Of a stretch of DNA of 64,000 nt, positions 52,169-60,636 are shown in pieces (position 1 is the first letter of the stretch; each line of letters begins with the position of its first letter). The DNA is from Acidobacteriota bacterium (GTDB lineage: Bacteria > Acidobacteriota > Blastocatellia > Pyrinomonadales > Pyrinomonadaceae). Made by a program: the position numbers and the translations under genes. The notes beneath the pieces were generated by a model. That model ran no database searches and was not told the DNA's origin. It saw only the letters and a program-made list of their open reading frames with translations. The stretch is from NCBI GenBank assembly GCA_016715115.1, contig JADKBM010000004.1, positions 620,001 to 684,000 on the forward strand. The letters are read 5' to 3'.

Positions 52169-52557
52169 TTTGAGTCTCCGCAGTTTTGCGGATCGGTCGA
52201 AAGCGACCAACGCGTCAGCTCACGTTTGTTTTTCAAATTCTGGTAAACGACGGCCTTAACGAAGCGCTTCGCGGCCTTCTTCGCGCCGCGTTTCACCGTT
52301 ACCTCCATACATAGCTCGTAATTGAGTCCGGCGACGACCTGCAGACGGGCGGCTTCGATCTTGACCAGCGTGATTGATGCTGCTTCATCGTTGCCGAGTT
52401 GTTTGACTGCGAACGCGGCAGCGGCTTTAACGTCTTTGTCGTTGACGTCGGCATCGCCGTATCCGCCCGTAATCTGCTGTCCGAAGGCGGTCGAAACCGC
52501 GCCGAAAGCAATCATCAAAACGCCGATCGAAACCAGCTTGCGAATTGTTAGTTTCAT
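52165..52557 (-). CDS. Secreted cystatin-like protein
   Basis: 130 aa. The signal peptide ends near FGQQ. The mature protein starts GGYGDADVNDKDVKAAAAFA, then VKIEAARLQVVAGLNYELCM, which contains the Q-V-V-A-G motif that inserts into papain-type proteases in true cystatins, and ends with a basic strand pair and TRWSLSTDPQNC. The size and motif order fit a cystatin fold. It is translated just before and coupled to a secreted M14 peptidase, so it might act as inhibitor, chaperone or fold partner. Inhibition of that metallopeptidase is not established for the family. Confidence 0.75.
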   Translation of the reverse strand: MKLTIRKLVSIGVLMIAFGAVSTAFGQQITGGYGDADVNDKDVKAAAAFAVKQLGNDEAASITLVKIEAARLQVVAGLNYELCMEVTVKRGAKKAAKRFVKAVVYQNLKNKRELTRWSLSTDPQNCGDSK

Positions 52558-52645
52558 TGTGTTGTTTGTCCTTCCAAGTAACTTTAACGCTCACGAATTC
52601 CCAAGTATAATCAAGGCAATTACTAACCGCAATCAACAAAAATCT

Positions 52646-54055
52646 ATGTCAGAAGCAACAAATACAAAACCGACAAGAATCGAGACCGATTCGATGGGCG
52701 AGATCGCCGTCGAATCGGACAAATATTGGGGGGCGCAGACCGAACGATCGCTCCATCACTTCAACATCGGATTCGATACGATGCCGCGTGAAATGATCCG
52801 CGCGCTCGGAATTCTGAAGAAGGCAGCTGCGCTGACGAATCACGAGTTGAAGTCGAATCTGTTAACGAAGGAGAAACTCGACCTCATCGTGCGGGCGGCG
52901 GACGAGGTCATCTCCGGCAAACTCGACGCACACTTTCCGCTTCGGGTCTGGCAGACAGGCTCCGGAACGCAGACCAATATGAACGCCAACGAGGTTATTT
53001 CGAACCGCGCGATCGAGATCGCCGGCGGCGCGATGGGATCGAAGAAACCTGTCCATCCGAACGACGACGTGAATATGTCCCAATCGTCGAACGACACGTT
53101 TCCGACGGCGATGTACATTGCCGCCGCAGAACGTCTTGCCGCGTTGATCCCGACCGTCCAGGTTCTCCACGACGCGATCGACGCGAAAGCGAAGGAATTC
53201 GCCGACGTCGTCAAGATCGGCCGGACGCATCTGCAAGACGCGACGCCGATCACCGTCGGCCAGGAATTCGGCGGTTGGGCGAGTTTGATCGAACGCGACA
53301 TCGCGCGCCTTCGGCAGGTGCTTGACGGACTTTTCGATCTCGCGATCGGCGGCACGGCCGTCGGGACAGGCTTGAACGCTCACCCTTTATTCGCCGACAA
53401 GGCAGCGGCGAAGATCGCCGAGTTGACCGGATTGCCGTTCCGCGCGCATCCGAACAAGTTCGCGGCGCTGTCGGCGCACGACGAGGTGATTTACGCCTCG
53501 GGAGCTTTGAAGACGCTCGCGGCGAGCCTGATGAAGATCGCCAACGACGTTCGCTGGCTCGCATCGGGCCCGCGCTGCGGAATCGGAGAACTTGTTATTC
53601 CCGAAAATGAACCCGGAAGTTCGATAATGCCGGGCAAGGTGAATCCGACGCAATCGGAAGCGATCACGATGGTCGCGGCGCAGGTGATGGGCAACGATGC
53701 GGCGATCGGTTTTGCCGGCTCGCAGGGCAACTTCGAACTCAACGTCTTCAAGCCGGTAATGATCCACAATTTCCTTAATTCGGTCAGATTGCTGAATGAC
53801 GCCTGCAAGGGATTCGTAGAGTTTTGCGTTGCCGGCATCGAGTTGAATCGTGAGAAGATCGACCACTATCTGAATGACTCGCTGATGCTCGTAACGGCAC
53901 TCAACCAGCATATCGGATATGACAATGCGGCGAAGATCGCCAAGAATGCGCACAAGAAGGGGTTAAGCCTGAAGGAATCGGCGCTCGAACTCGGATTGCT
54001 GACGAGCGAGCAGTTCGACGAATGGGTCGTCCCCGTGAATATGACGCGACCGTGA
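52646..54055 (+). CDS. fumC: Fumarate hydratase, class II
   Basis: 469 aa from the ATG at 52646; the frame is open far upstream but those residues have no family match. Class II motifs: WGAQTERS, GSGTQTNMNANEV, HPNDDVNMSQSSNDTFPTAM, GRTHLQDATP and the signature GSSIMPGKVNPTQ, then FELNVFKPV. It interconverts fumarate and malate in the TCA cycle without an iron-sulfur cluster. Single gene; its end converges on the T6SS operon with a perfect hairpin in the 95-bp gap. Confidence 0.96.
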   Translation: MSEATNTKPTRIETDSMGEIAVESDKYWGAQTERSLHHFNIGFDTMPREMIRALGILKKAAALTNHELKSNLLTKEKLDLIVRAADEVISGKLDAHFPLRVWQTGSGTQTNMNANEVISNRAIEIAGGAMGSKKPVHPNDDVNMSQSSNDTFPTAMYIAAAERLAALIPTVQVLHDAIDAKAKEFADVVKIGRTHLQDATPITVGQEFGGWASLIERDIARLRQVLDGLFDLAIGGTAVGTGLNAHPLFADKAAAKIAELTGLPFRAHPNKFAALSAHDEVIYASGALKTLAASLMKIANDVRWLASGPRCGIGELVIPENEPGSSIMPGKVNPTQSEAITMVAAQVMGNDAAIGFAGSQGNFELNVFKPVMIHNFLNSVRLLNDACKGFVEFCVAGIELNREKIDHYLNDSLMLVTALNQHIGYDNAAKIAKNAHKKGLSLKESALELGLLTSEQFDEWVVPVNMTRP

Positions 54056-54057
54056 TG

Positions 54058-54148
54058 GCATTTGGGATTGCGGATTCGGGATTTTGGATTGGGAAACTCG
54101 CGAGAAATCGAAATCAATCCGAAATTCCAAATCCGCAATCCCAAATGC
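54058..54148. terminator. Perfect 19-bp inverted repeat between converging genes
   Basis: GCATTTGGGATTGCGGATT (54058-54076) is repeated as its exact reverse complement at 54130-54148, with further GGGATTTTGG-like units inside. It belongs to the GGGATTT repeat family and fills the whole gap between fumC and the PAAR gene, so it probably ends both transcripts. Confidence 0.75.
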
Positions 54149-54150
54149 GT

Positions 54151-54651
54151 TCATCCTCCGATTATCACCGTCATTTCACCTTTCGCGATCTTGTTCGGCG
54201 GGCCGAGCGGTTCGATTATCGTGTCACCCAAACGGCATGCCGGCATATTGTTGATCAAAACGGTCGCCGAACCATCAATGACCACGCCCGGGCCGTGCGG
54301 AGGGACGGGTGAAGGTGTCACGCAGGCGTGAATGTCCGACATTCCGGCCATTCCGCTGATCATACTGCTCAAAGCGGTCAGGGCCGCAGTTTTCGCGGCT
54401 TGCTCGGCGGCGTACGCCGCGGGTGCGCCCGGAGTTCCCGCAGCGGCGGTGGTTGCCGCTTCGGCAGTCTGGATCGCAATATCGGAGACTTGCTTCGCCG
54501 CCTGCAACGCGGCCGCCGCCGCCGCCGGAATCCCGCGCCAAGGTGGGAGAAATCCGATGAGTACATTTGGACTTCCCGGCCCCGGCGTCAATACCGGCGG
54601 CAACGGATGGACGACGTTATCTGTGATTCTCGCGGCTGGTCCTGTTGGCAT
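54151..54651 (-). CDS. PAAR-domain T6SS spike-tip protein
   Basis: 166 aa. The N-terminus (PAARITDNVVHP) and the C-terminal half (VIDGSATVLINNMPACRLGDT, PPNKIAKGEMTVIIGG) form the PAAR cone that caps VgrG. Between them is an Ala-rich ~55-residue helix pair, probably a membrane-crossing or linker segment (AAAAALQAAKQVSDIA). No toxin domain is attached. Last gene of the operon, 11 bp after the lipoprotein gene. Confidence 0.9.
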   Translation of the reverse strand: MPTGPAARITDNVVHPLPPVLTPGPGSPNVLIGFLPPWRGIPAAAAAALQAAKQVSDIAIQTAEAATTAAAGTPGAPAAYAAEQAAKTAALTALSSMISGMAGMSDIHACVTPSPVPPHGPGVVIDGSATVLINNMPACRLGDTIIEPLGPPNKIAKGEMTVIIGG

Positions 54652-54662
54652 ACTCGCTCTCC

Positions 54663-55742
54663 CTAAAGTCCGAAACCTTCATTCGCAAGCAGATCAAGCT
54701 GCTTGCCCTTGTTGATGCGCAGAATTCCTTCTTCGGCATCGGACAGTTTTCCATCGAAAAACTTGATCGCCCGGAGAAGCCGCAATTGAATCGACTGTTC
54801 GTCTTCGGGTTCGATCTCCGGGATCGATTTCATATTCTCGAGAAACTTGCGAAATTCCTCAACAAGTTCCTGTTTCAATTCCGGCTTCTCGGCGCGCACG
54901 GATTGGTCCGCCGGTTGAGCGCCCCAAGTTTCGCGCCTCAGTCTGCCGGTCGCCCACGGCTGCAAAAACTCCAAAAATCCGTATTCAAGCGACAGATACA
55001 TCTTGATCTCTTCGCCGATGCGCTGCTTGCGATCGGACATTCCGAGAACCCGGTCCTTTATGGATTGAACTCTGCTCGCGCGAAAGATCTTTTGCGCCAG
55101 GTCCTCGCTGAACTTGTTGTAATCGATCCGCGCCTGAAAATCGGTTTCTTTCTTCGCTGAAAGTTCCAGCGCGCGCGATTCGAATTTCTGCTTCAGTTCG
55201 GTCGAACCCTCGCCGAGTCCGAGCGCTTCGTGGAGCAGCGTCAGTTCTTCAAAAACCTGAACCGATTGGGCCTTTCCGCTGAGATACTTGTAATACCGCG
55301 TTGCAAATGCGAGGTCTTCGGCATTCCCAAGGTAGGCGATGATGCGTGCGAAAACGATCGAACGCCGTTGATCGTCGTCGCCCGATTCCTTGCCGTCGAG
55401 GAATTGTTTGAAGTCGCCGACAATTTCGCTCGTTTCGTAAAAGCGCGCGACGTCCTCGACCCGGACGACCGACTTCAGTGCAATATCCTTCTTGACCTTG
55501 CGTATCAGGTAACGAGCGACCTCCGCCGCTTGAAGTTTGCGCGGCACGACGCCCGAAGTGTACGGGTCGGCGTCGAAGATGTACCTGTCCAATTCCGGAA
55601 TCGGACGTCCATCTGACGAGCCGGAACTTTCAACGCTGGGATTATTCGTTTCTTGCGACATAATTTGCTCTCCTCGGCACGCGGCGGAACTCGACAGGAC
55701 GAAAACCAAAATCAGTCCGTAGATGTAAAAATACCGCTTCAT
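54663..55742 (-). CDS. Helical lipoprotein within the T6SS operon
   Basis: 359 aa. The lipoprotein signal is MKRYFYIYGLILVFVLSSSAAC. The rest is mostly helical and charged, with no recognised domain (AAEVARYLIRKVKKDIALKS, LAFATRYYKYLSGKAQSV). It lies between the LysM-zincin gene (10 bp upstream) and PAAR (11 bp downstream). A periplasm-facing lipoprotein next to a putative peptidase effector is a natural candidate for its immunity protein; the sequence itself gives no proof. It is not TssJ by length or motif. Confidence 0.75.
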   Translation of the reverse strand: MKRYFYIYGLILVFVLSSSAACRGEQIMSQETNNPSVESSGSSDGRPIPELDRYIFDADPYTSGVVPRKLQAAEVARYLIRKVKKDIALKSVVRVEDVARFYETSEIVGDFKQFLDGKESGDDDQRRSIVFARIIAYLGNAEDLAFATRYYKYLSGKAQSVQVFEELTLLHEALGLGEGSTELKQKFESRALELSAKKETDFQARIDYNKFSEDLAQKIFRASRVQSIKDRVLGMSDRKQRIGEEIKMYLSLEYGFLEFLQPWATGRLRRETWGAQPADQSVRAEKPELKQELVEEFRKFLENMKSIPEIEPEDEQSIQLRLLRAIKFFDGKLSDAEEGILRINKGKQLDLLANEGFGL

Positions 55743-55752
55743 AATCGCTTAC

Positions 55753-57570
55753 CTACCAACTCTCTAACAACGGGGCGCCTTCCGTCCGCAGTCGGCGGAC
55801 GAGATTGAAATCGCCCGCCGGCGCATCGTAAGTAACATCTCCGTCACGGATTCTCTTCGAACCGCCGACCGCGTTCGCGCCGCTGGTGCCGCCGTCCGTC
55901 ATCAACTGGTTGGCCGCACCCGTCGCGTGAACGACTTCCGCGGTAACGTGGCCGACTTCGTGCGGGAATGAAAAAGGATTCGCATCTCCAGCATTCATCG
56001 TACGCCGGATCAGAAAAGCTGACCACTTTATTTTCGTCACCGAAGCGCGTTGCGGATCGATGCGGTGATTTGACATCATCGCCTCGCCGCGATTACCGCC
56101 CGTCAGTTGCTCGACGACAAAAATATCAACCGTGTCGTCGTCAGCTTTGTCCTTGCTGTCGAAATTCTTCAACACCGTCCGCTGCTGCAAGGAACCCGCG
56201 TTCCAGTTGTTGTTTCCGTTCGGAACCGCCCACGACTCGAGATTCATCGGATTGACAACGCCGATCGAGATCGTCTGGCGCGTATCGCGGTTCGCCACGG
56301 GTACGTCGATCGTGATCGTGACGCGCGCGCCGCCTTGCTCCGTGATCAAAATGTCCGCCGACTTTCGGTTCGCGTTATCGACGAAGCGCGCCGGATTCTC
56401 GCTCGCGACCGCCTTGAACGGAGCAACTACCTTCGCCGCCAGAGCACGCGCCGTTTTGATCGGCGTGTCGCCGGCGGCAGGCGTGATCGGCCCGACGACC
56501 TGATCCGGTTTTCCGGCCGAATGAATCGTAAAGCCGATTCTTCCGTCACCGCGCGCCGTCAAACCGCTGTCGTTCGAGATCGAAACGAGATTCTCCATCG
56601 GATCGACACCGCGGGTCGCGTGAACAAGCCGCGGCGCGATGTTGGCCTGCGCATAGACCCTTCGGAACCAAGTCCAAACACGGCGTTCGGCGTCGGCCAA
56701 CGGAACGATCAGATCCCCGCCCGGTGTTTTGCGAAGCACGTTGATCGCAAGCCTGATCCGTTTGCGATTGTTTCCGATCGGCAAAATGACCGTGGACCGG
56801 CACTTCGGGTTGGAAGGGCAGGTTTTGATCTCATACGACGCCTTCACTTTCTGATCGAGGATCTCCACCTTTGAATCCCCGTTGTCGTGCATATCCGACG
56901 CGAGAAGCGTCTGATCGGCAGCTGCGGCTTTGTCATCCGGATCCACGACCAACCGCAAATAGCAGGTTCGGAATCGTTTGGTCGAACCCTGTTTTGACGC
57001 CTTCGGTTTCAGCTGGCGCGGCCCCCGGATCGCACCCGGGAACTGTTCGTGGCCCGTCACCTTTCCGGCCGCGTCGTACTTTGGCTTGAGGACCTCGAGT
57101 TCGACGTCCAGGTCGCCCGCGGCATTGATATCGAGAACTTCGACCTTGAAGACGTCCGCGTCCTTGTCGGCGTCGGCGTTGAATGTCCGGACGGCCGAAT
57201 TCGGAAAGGCCACGTTTCCATCCGCGGTGCCGGCTTGATTCGTGATGTAATTGCTGACATTCAGGAACGTCAGCGCCGTGTCGTTGTCGACCGTCGTCGA
57301 CACGGATCCGTGAACGAATCTGAGTTTTGCCAGCGTTCCGCGGCGCACGTACTGATGCGTCGCCTCGGTTCCGCCGCCATCATCCTTTTTGACGAAATCG
57401 GGGATCGTTACGACATCGCCCGGCAATACTTGTCCGGGATCGACCGCGCGGTTGACGATGTATGCGTTCGCCGGTTCTTCTCGGAACGGTTTGCAGTCTC
57501 CGAATCCGTTCAGATATGCGATATTGCAGAGTGAATCTCCGACTCCTGCCTTAACGGTTCTCTTCGCCAT
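55753..57570 (-). CDS. LysM-type protein with C-terminal zincin peptidase site, putative T6SS effector
   Basis: 605 aa with no signal peptide. Residues ~4-60 look like a LysM domain (KAGVGDSLCNIAYLNGF, PGQVLPGDVVTIPDF). The middle ~450 residues are beta-rich and unassigned. Near the end, FPHEVGHVTAEVVHATG gives HExxHxxxxxxH (His537, Glu538, His541, His548), followed nine residues later by a Met in QLMTDGG, the site-plus-Met-turn arrangement of metzincins. Being cytoplasmic-type but encoded between vgrG and PAAR, it is probably a spike-delivered peptidase. The pairing with the adjacent lipoprotein as immunity is inference. Confidence 0.78.
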   Translation of the reverse strand: MAKRTVKAGVGDSLCNIAYLNGFGDCKPFREEPANAYIVNRAVDPGQVLPGDVVTIPDFVKKDDGGGTEATHQYVRRGTLAKLRFVHGSVSTTVDNDTALTFLNVSNYITNQAGTADGNVAFPNSAVRTFNADADKDADVFKVEVLDINAAGDLDVELEVLKPKYDAAGKVTGHEQFPGAIRGPRQLKPKASKQGSTKRFRTCYLRLVVDPDDKAAAADQTLLASDMHDNGDSKVEILDQKVKASYEIKTCPSNPKCRSTVILPIGNNRKRIRLAINVLRKTPGGDLIVPLADAERRVWTWFRRVYAQANIAPRLVHATRGVDPMENLVSISNDSGLTARGDGRIGFTIHSAGKPDQVVGPITPAAGDTPIKTARALAAKVVAPFKAVASENPARFVDNANRKSADILITEQGGARVTITIDVPVANRDTRQTISIGVVNPMNLESWAVPNGNNNWNAGSLQQRTVLKNFDSKDKADDDTVDIFVVEQLTGGNRGEAMMSNHRIDPQRASVTKIKWSAFLIRRTMNAGDANPFSFPHEVGHVTAEVVHATGAANQLMTDGGTSGANAVGGSKRIRDGDVTYDAPAGDFNLVRRLRTEGAPLLESW

Positions 57571-57591
57571 TCGTTTTCTTCCTCTTCACTC

Positions 57592-59982
57592 TTAACCTTT
57601 TTTCCAAGCCCGACCGTCGATCTTCGGGAACGAGATCTTACAGTTGCCCGGATCGATATTGGTAACCTTCGCCTTGCCCTTTTCGTCCAAAGTACCCTCG
57701 GCGATCGTTTCGTTGTCAGGCAATTCAACACGATATCGCTCACCGGCCATCGGCTTGCCGTGTTCATCCTTGAGCTTTACCTCGACCCAGGACTTTTTGT
57801 CCTTGTTCTTCGGCGACTTCGGATTGTGCCAGGGTTTCGAGTACGTCGGCGCCATTTCCGGCGGCGTTTGCCGGCGCTGGTTCTTATAGGTCGGCGCGTC
57901 GCTTCCCGGTTCCGCGTTGTCGGCGATCTCGGCCTCATCGGGGTCGAGCGGCGGAACGCAATTGCCCGGCGATGACGGAAGGGCGGCGCCGCCGCTATTG
58001 ATCATCACCATCGTGCCGTTGATCTGAACGCCGGCCGAATTGACGGTCACGAAATTCCCGCCGACCTTGATCGTGAGGCCGGTCTGGGCCTCGAGCACGA
58101 TCGTACTCGCCTTTACCGTATAGCTTCCGGAAACATCCATCGCATAGCTTCCGCCGACTTTTTCGGCCGAATTGCCGCCGATGTCGTGCGAATGTGATTC
58201 ATTGGTCTTGAAAGCCGCTTTTCCCTCAACTTTGCGATGGTAATCGCGCTTGACCCGTTCGATCTCATCGCGCTCGATGAGTATGTGCTCGTCGCGTTTT
58301 ACACGTTCGCGCTTGTCACGGGTCACGATCAGGTGACGATCGTTTCCGATAAGCTCACGGCGGTCATTCTTGATCCGGATGTCCTGATCCTTCTGGCCGT
58401 GAACGAAGATCTGTTCTTCGCCCTTCTTGTCTTCGAAACGAAACTCGTTGAATCCCTGCCCGCCCTTTGACGAGTTCGACTTGATCGTCGATTTCGTTTT
58501 CTCGTCGGGCAACGTGTAAGGCGGCATCGTCAGCGGGTTGTAAACGCAACCGACGATGATCGGACGATCCGGATCGCCCTCGAGGAAGTTCACAACGACC
58601 TCCATTCCGATGCGCGGAATGAACATCGTGCCCCATTTGTTTCCGGCCCAGATCTGCGCGACCCGAACCCAGCACGAACTCGATTCATTGACCTGACCGT
58701 CGCGATCCCAATAGAACTGGACCTTGACGCGGCCGTATTTGTCGGTGAAGATTTCCTCGCCGGAAGGTCCGACGACGATCGCCGTCTGGCTGCCGTAGAT
58801 CACCGGTTTCGGCGTCGAGCGTTTTGGCCTGAAGGGCGGAGCGCCGGAACCGTAGCTGATGCACTTGAACTCGTTCGTATAAGGATCGGTGACCGCTTCG
58901 TTCGACACGTACGACGGGCTTTGCTGGGCGCTGTGCGTCACGGCCGTGTAGATATACTGGCCGTTGACTTCGTTGTTCGGATGATTCGAAAGCGTGAACC
59001 GATAACCGGACGTGACCGCGCAGCAATCGGAATTCCCTTCGGCGAGATAAACGCCCGCGTCGAGCATTTCCATCATATTCTTGAGCGTTCGCTCGCGGTC
59101 GGGGAACACCTTGTTAAGTTCGCCGGCCTGCTCGTTGCCGGACGGACCGATCCCGTCATACTTGCGCGCGTAGCCCGCAGGGAAATCGTACATCTCGAGT
59201 TTCTGGCTGTCCCCGAACTGGTAAATGCTCGTCTTTTCCATATCGAGATGGCTCGAGGGCAACTGAAAGTTGTGATCCCACATCGTGACCTTCCCCGTCT
59301 GCACCCGATAGTCGCTCGCAAATCGGCTGATCGAACCGTAAAAGTACTCTTCCTCGCCGATACGATGATACTTGACCTGACTCTTGCTCGGACACTCGGC
59401 GTTCGATTGCGGAGTATTGGCGATGATCATCCGGTCTTTGCCGCCGGAATGTTCGAAGTAGTAGAAAATCCCTTCTTCTTCCATCAGACGCGCCGCGAAG
59501 TCGAAGTCGGTCTCTCGATATTGCACGCAGTAGTTCCGGGGTTCGAACGTTCCCTGAAGCTCGAATTTGACCTCGAAGCCCTTGAACATTTTTCGAAGAA
59601 TATCCGGAACGCTCATCTGCTGAAAGATCTGACTCTGGCTTTTCTGGGTCAGAATCCAGATATGCGGGACGATCGTGATGTGGTACACGGTGAAACGGAC
59701 GTCGCGAATGCCCTGCGCATACTCGCTGACCATACCCGAAAAATCGCGTGTCGCCCCATCGTTTGAAGTCACGCGGATCGTGACGCCCTGGCCAAGCAAC
59801 GATTGCGGGTCGATCTTGGTCGGCGTGAAGCTCACGTCATTCTCTTCGTGCAGAAGTTCGGCTTCGATCCGAAACAGTTGCGAAATTCCCTCGGTCGCCG
59901 TGAACTTGCTGATGAGCACGTAATCCTTGCCGAGCGGCGTCGCAATACTGAGCAGTCTGTTGTCCTGTGTTGTTGTTGCCAT
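57592..59982 (-). CDS. tssI: T6SS spike protein VgrG/TssI with a C-terminal extension
   Basis: 796 aa. Residues ~1-360 are the gp27-like base (YRETDFDFAARLMEEEGIFYYFEH, GKVTMWDHNF), ~395-490 the gp5 OB domain (VGPSGEEIFTDKYGRVKVQFYWDRDG, WVRVAQIWAGNKWG, EVVVNFLEGDPDRPIIVG). It is followed by charged (RD/KR)-type and beta-helix needle repeats. A linker and a ~65-residue transthyretin/Ig-like domain (VEVKLKDEHGKPMAGERYRV) end the protein; such extensions carry or dock effectors. It lies between the lysozyme-like and zincin genes. Confidence 0.95.
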   Translation of the reverse strand: MATTTQDNRLLSIATPLGKDYVLISKFTATEGISQLFRIEAELLHEENDVSFTPTKIDPQSLLGQGVTIRVTSNDGATRDFSGMVSEYAQGIRDVRFTVYHITIVPHIWILTQKSQSQIFQQMSVPDILRKMFKGFEVKFELQGTFEPRNYCVQYRETDFDFAARLMEEEGIFYYFEHSGGKDRMIIANTPQSNAECPSKSQVKYHRIGEEEYFYGSISRFASDYRVQTGKVTMWDHNFQLPSSHLDMEKTSIYQFGDSQKLEMYDFPAGYARKYDGIGPSGNEQAGELNKVFPDRERTLKNMMEMLDAGVYLAEGNSDCCAVTSGYRFTLSNHPNNEVNGQYIYTAVTHSAQQSPSYVSNEAVTDPYTNEFKCISYGSGAPPFRPKRSTPKPVIYGSQTAIVVGPSGEEIFTDKYGRVKVQFYWDRDGQVNESSSCWVRVAQIWAGNKWGTMFIPRIGMEVVVNFLEGDPDRPIIVGCVYNPLTMPPYTLPDEKTKSTIKSNSSKGGQGFNEFRFEDKKGEEQIFVHGQKDQDIRIKNDRRELIGNDRHLIVTRDKRERVKRDEHILIERDEIERVKRDYHRKVEGKAAFKTNESHSHDIGGNSAEKVGGSYAMDVSGSYTVKASTIVLEAQTGLTIKVGGNFVTVNSAGVQINGTMVMINSGGAALPSSPGNCVPPLDPDEAEIADNAEPGSDAPTYKNQRRQTPPEMAPTYSKPWHNPKSPKNKDKKSWVEVKLKDEHGKPMAGERYRVELPDNETIAEGTLDEKGKAKVTNIDPGNCKISFPKIDGRAWKKG

Positions 59983-60017
59983 CTTCTTTCAATTGCCTGA
60001 CGTTGCGAGTCAGGTCC

Positions 60018-60548
60018 CTACTCAAATCCCGGAACGCTCATTTCGGTCCACGGTTTGTCATCGTAGATCTTCTTCACGCGCATCCCGTAGTTATTGACTG
60101 TCGTCGCGTTGATGTTGTTGTAGAGCGTCGCGATCTGTTCGACCGACGATCCGGTCGGTATATTGCCGACGATCCGGCGGAGCATTTCGGCACCGGCGCG
60201 GATATTCTTCAGCGGATCCTGCATCTCTTCGCGAGTTCCGAACGTGTTTCCCCAATACTCGACGTTGATGTTCATCGGCAGGATCGATTTGTTTTTCCCG
60301 ACCCAATTAAGCGGCGCGTCGTAGTAGCCGTGGGTCGTTTCCATAAACATGATCGCCCGGATAAGCCGCGGTTCTACCTTCGATTCAAACGCAACGATGT
60401 CGATGTAACCGGAGTATGTATCGACCATCGACTGCGAGGATGCTTCATACCACGGCGCGTCTCCGCTGGCTTTGGAATTGGAAGAAACCATAAACAGCCC
60501 ATGACAAACTTCACCGTTCTGAATGCACTCCTTTCGTGTTCCTGCCAT
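60018..60548 (-). CDS. Lysozyme/transglycosylase-like small protein in the T6SS operon
   Basis: 176 aa with no signal peptide. The segment PRLIRAIMFMETTHGYYDAP has the Glu-in-helix pattern of SLT/lysozyme folds, followed by ILPMNINVEYWGNTFG, LKNIRAGAEMLRRI and IATLYNNINATTVNNYG, which match the order of goose-lysozyme/SLT motifs (the YNxG-like loop is altered to YNNI). Encoded 35 bp before vgrG and 88 bp after clpV, it is likely a peptidoglycan-cutting cargo or a wall-remodelling factor for assembly. Moderate certainty because only short motifs support the fold. Confidence 0.7.
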   Translation of the reverse strand: MAGTRKECIQNGEVCHGLFMVSSNSKASGDAPWYEASSQSMVDTYSGYIDIVAFESKVEPRLIRAIMFMETTHGYYDAPLNWVGKNKSILPMNINVEYWGNTFGTREEMQDPLKNIRAGAEMLRRIVGNIPTGSSVEQIATLYNNINATTVNNYGMRVKKIYDDKPWTEMSVPGFE

Positions 60549-60636
60549 TTCAACTCCGAGACCGATGAATCAAATCAGAAGACGAGCCGAACGAAAAACC
60601 TTTTTCGTCACGGCCCGCCTTCACTATTTGTGCCTT

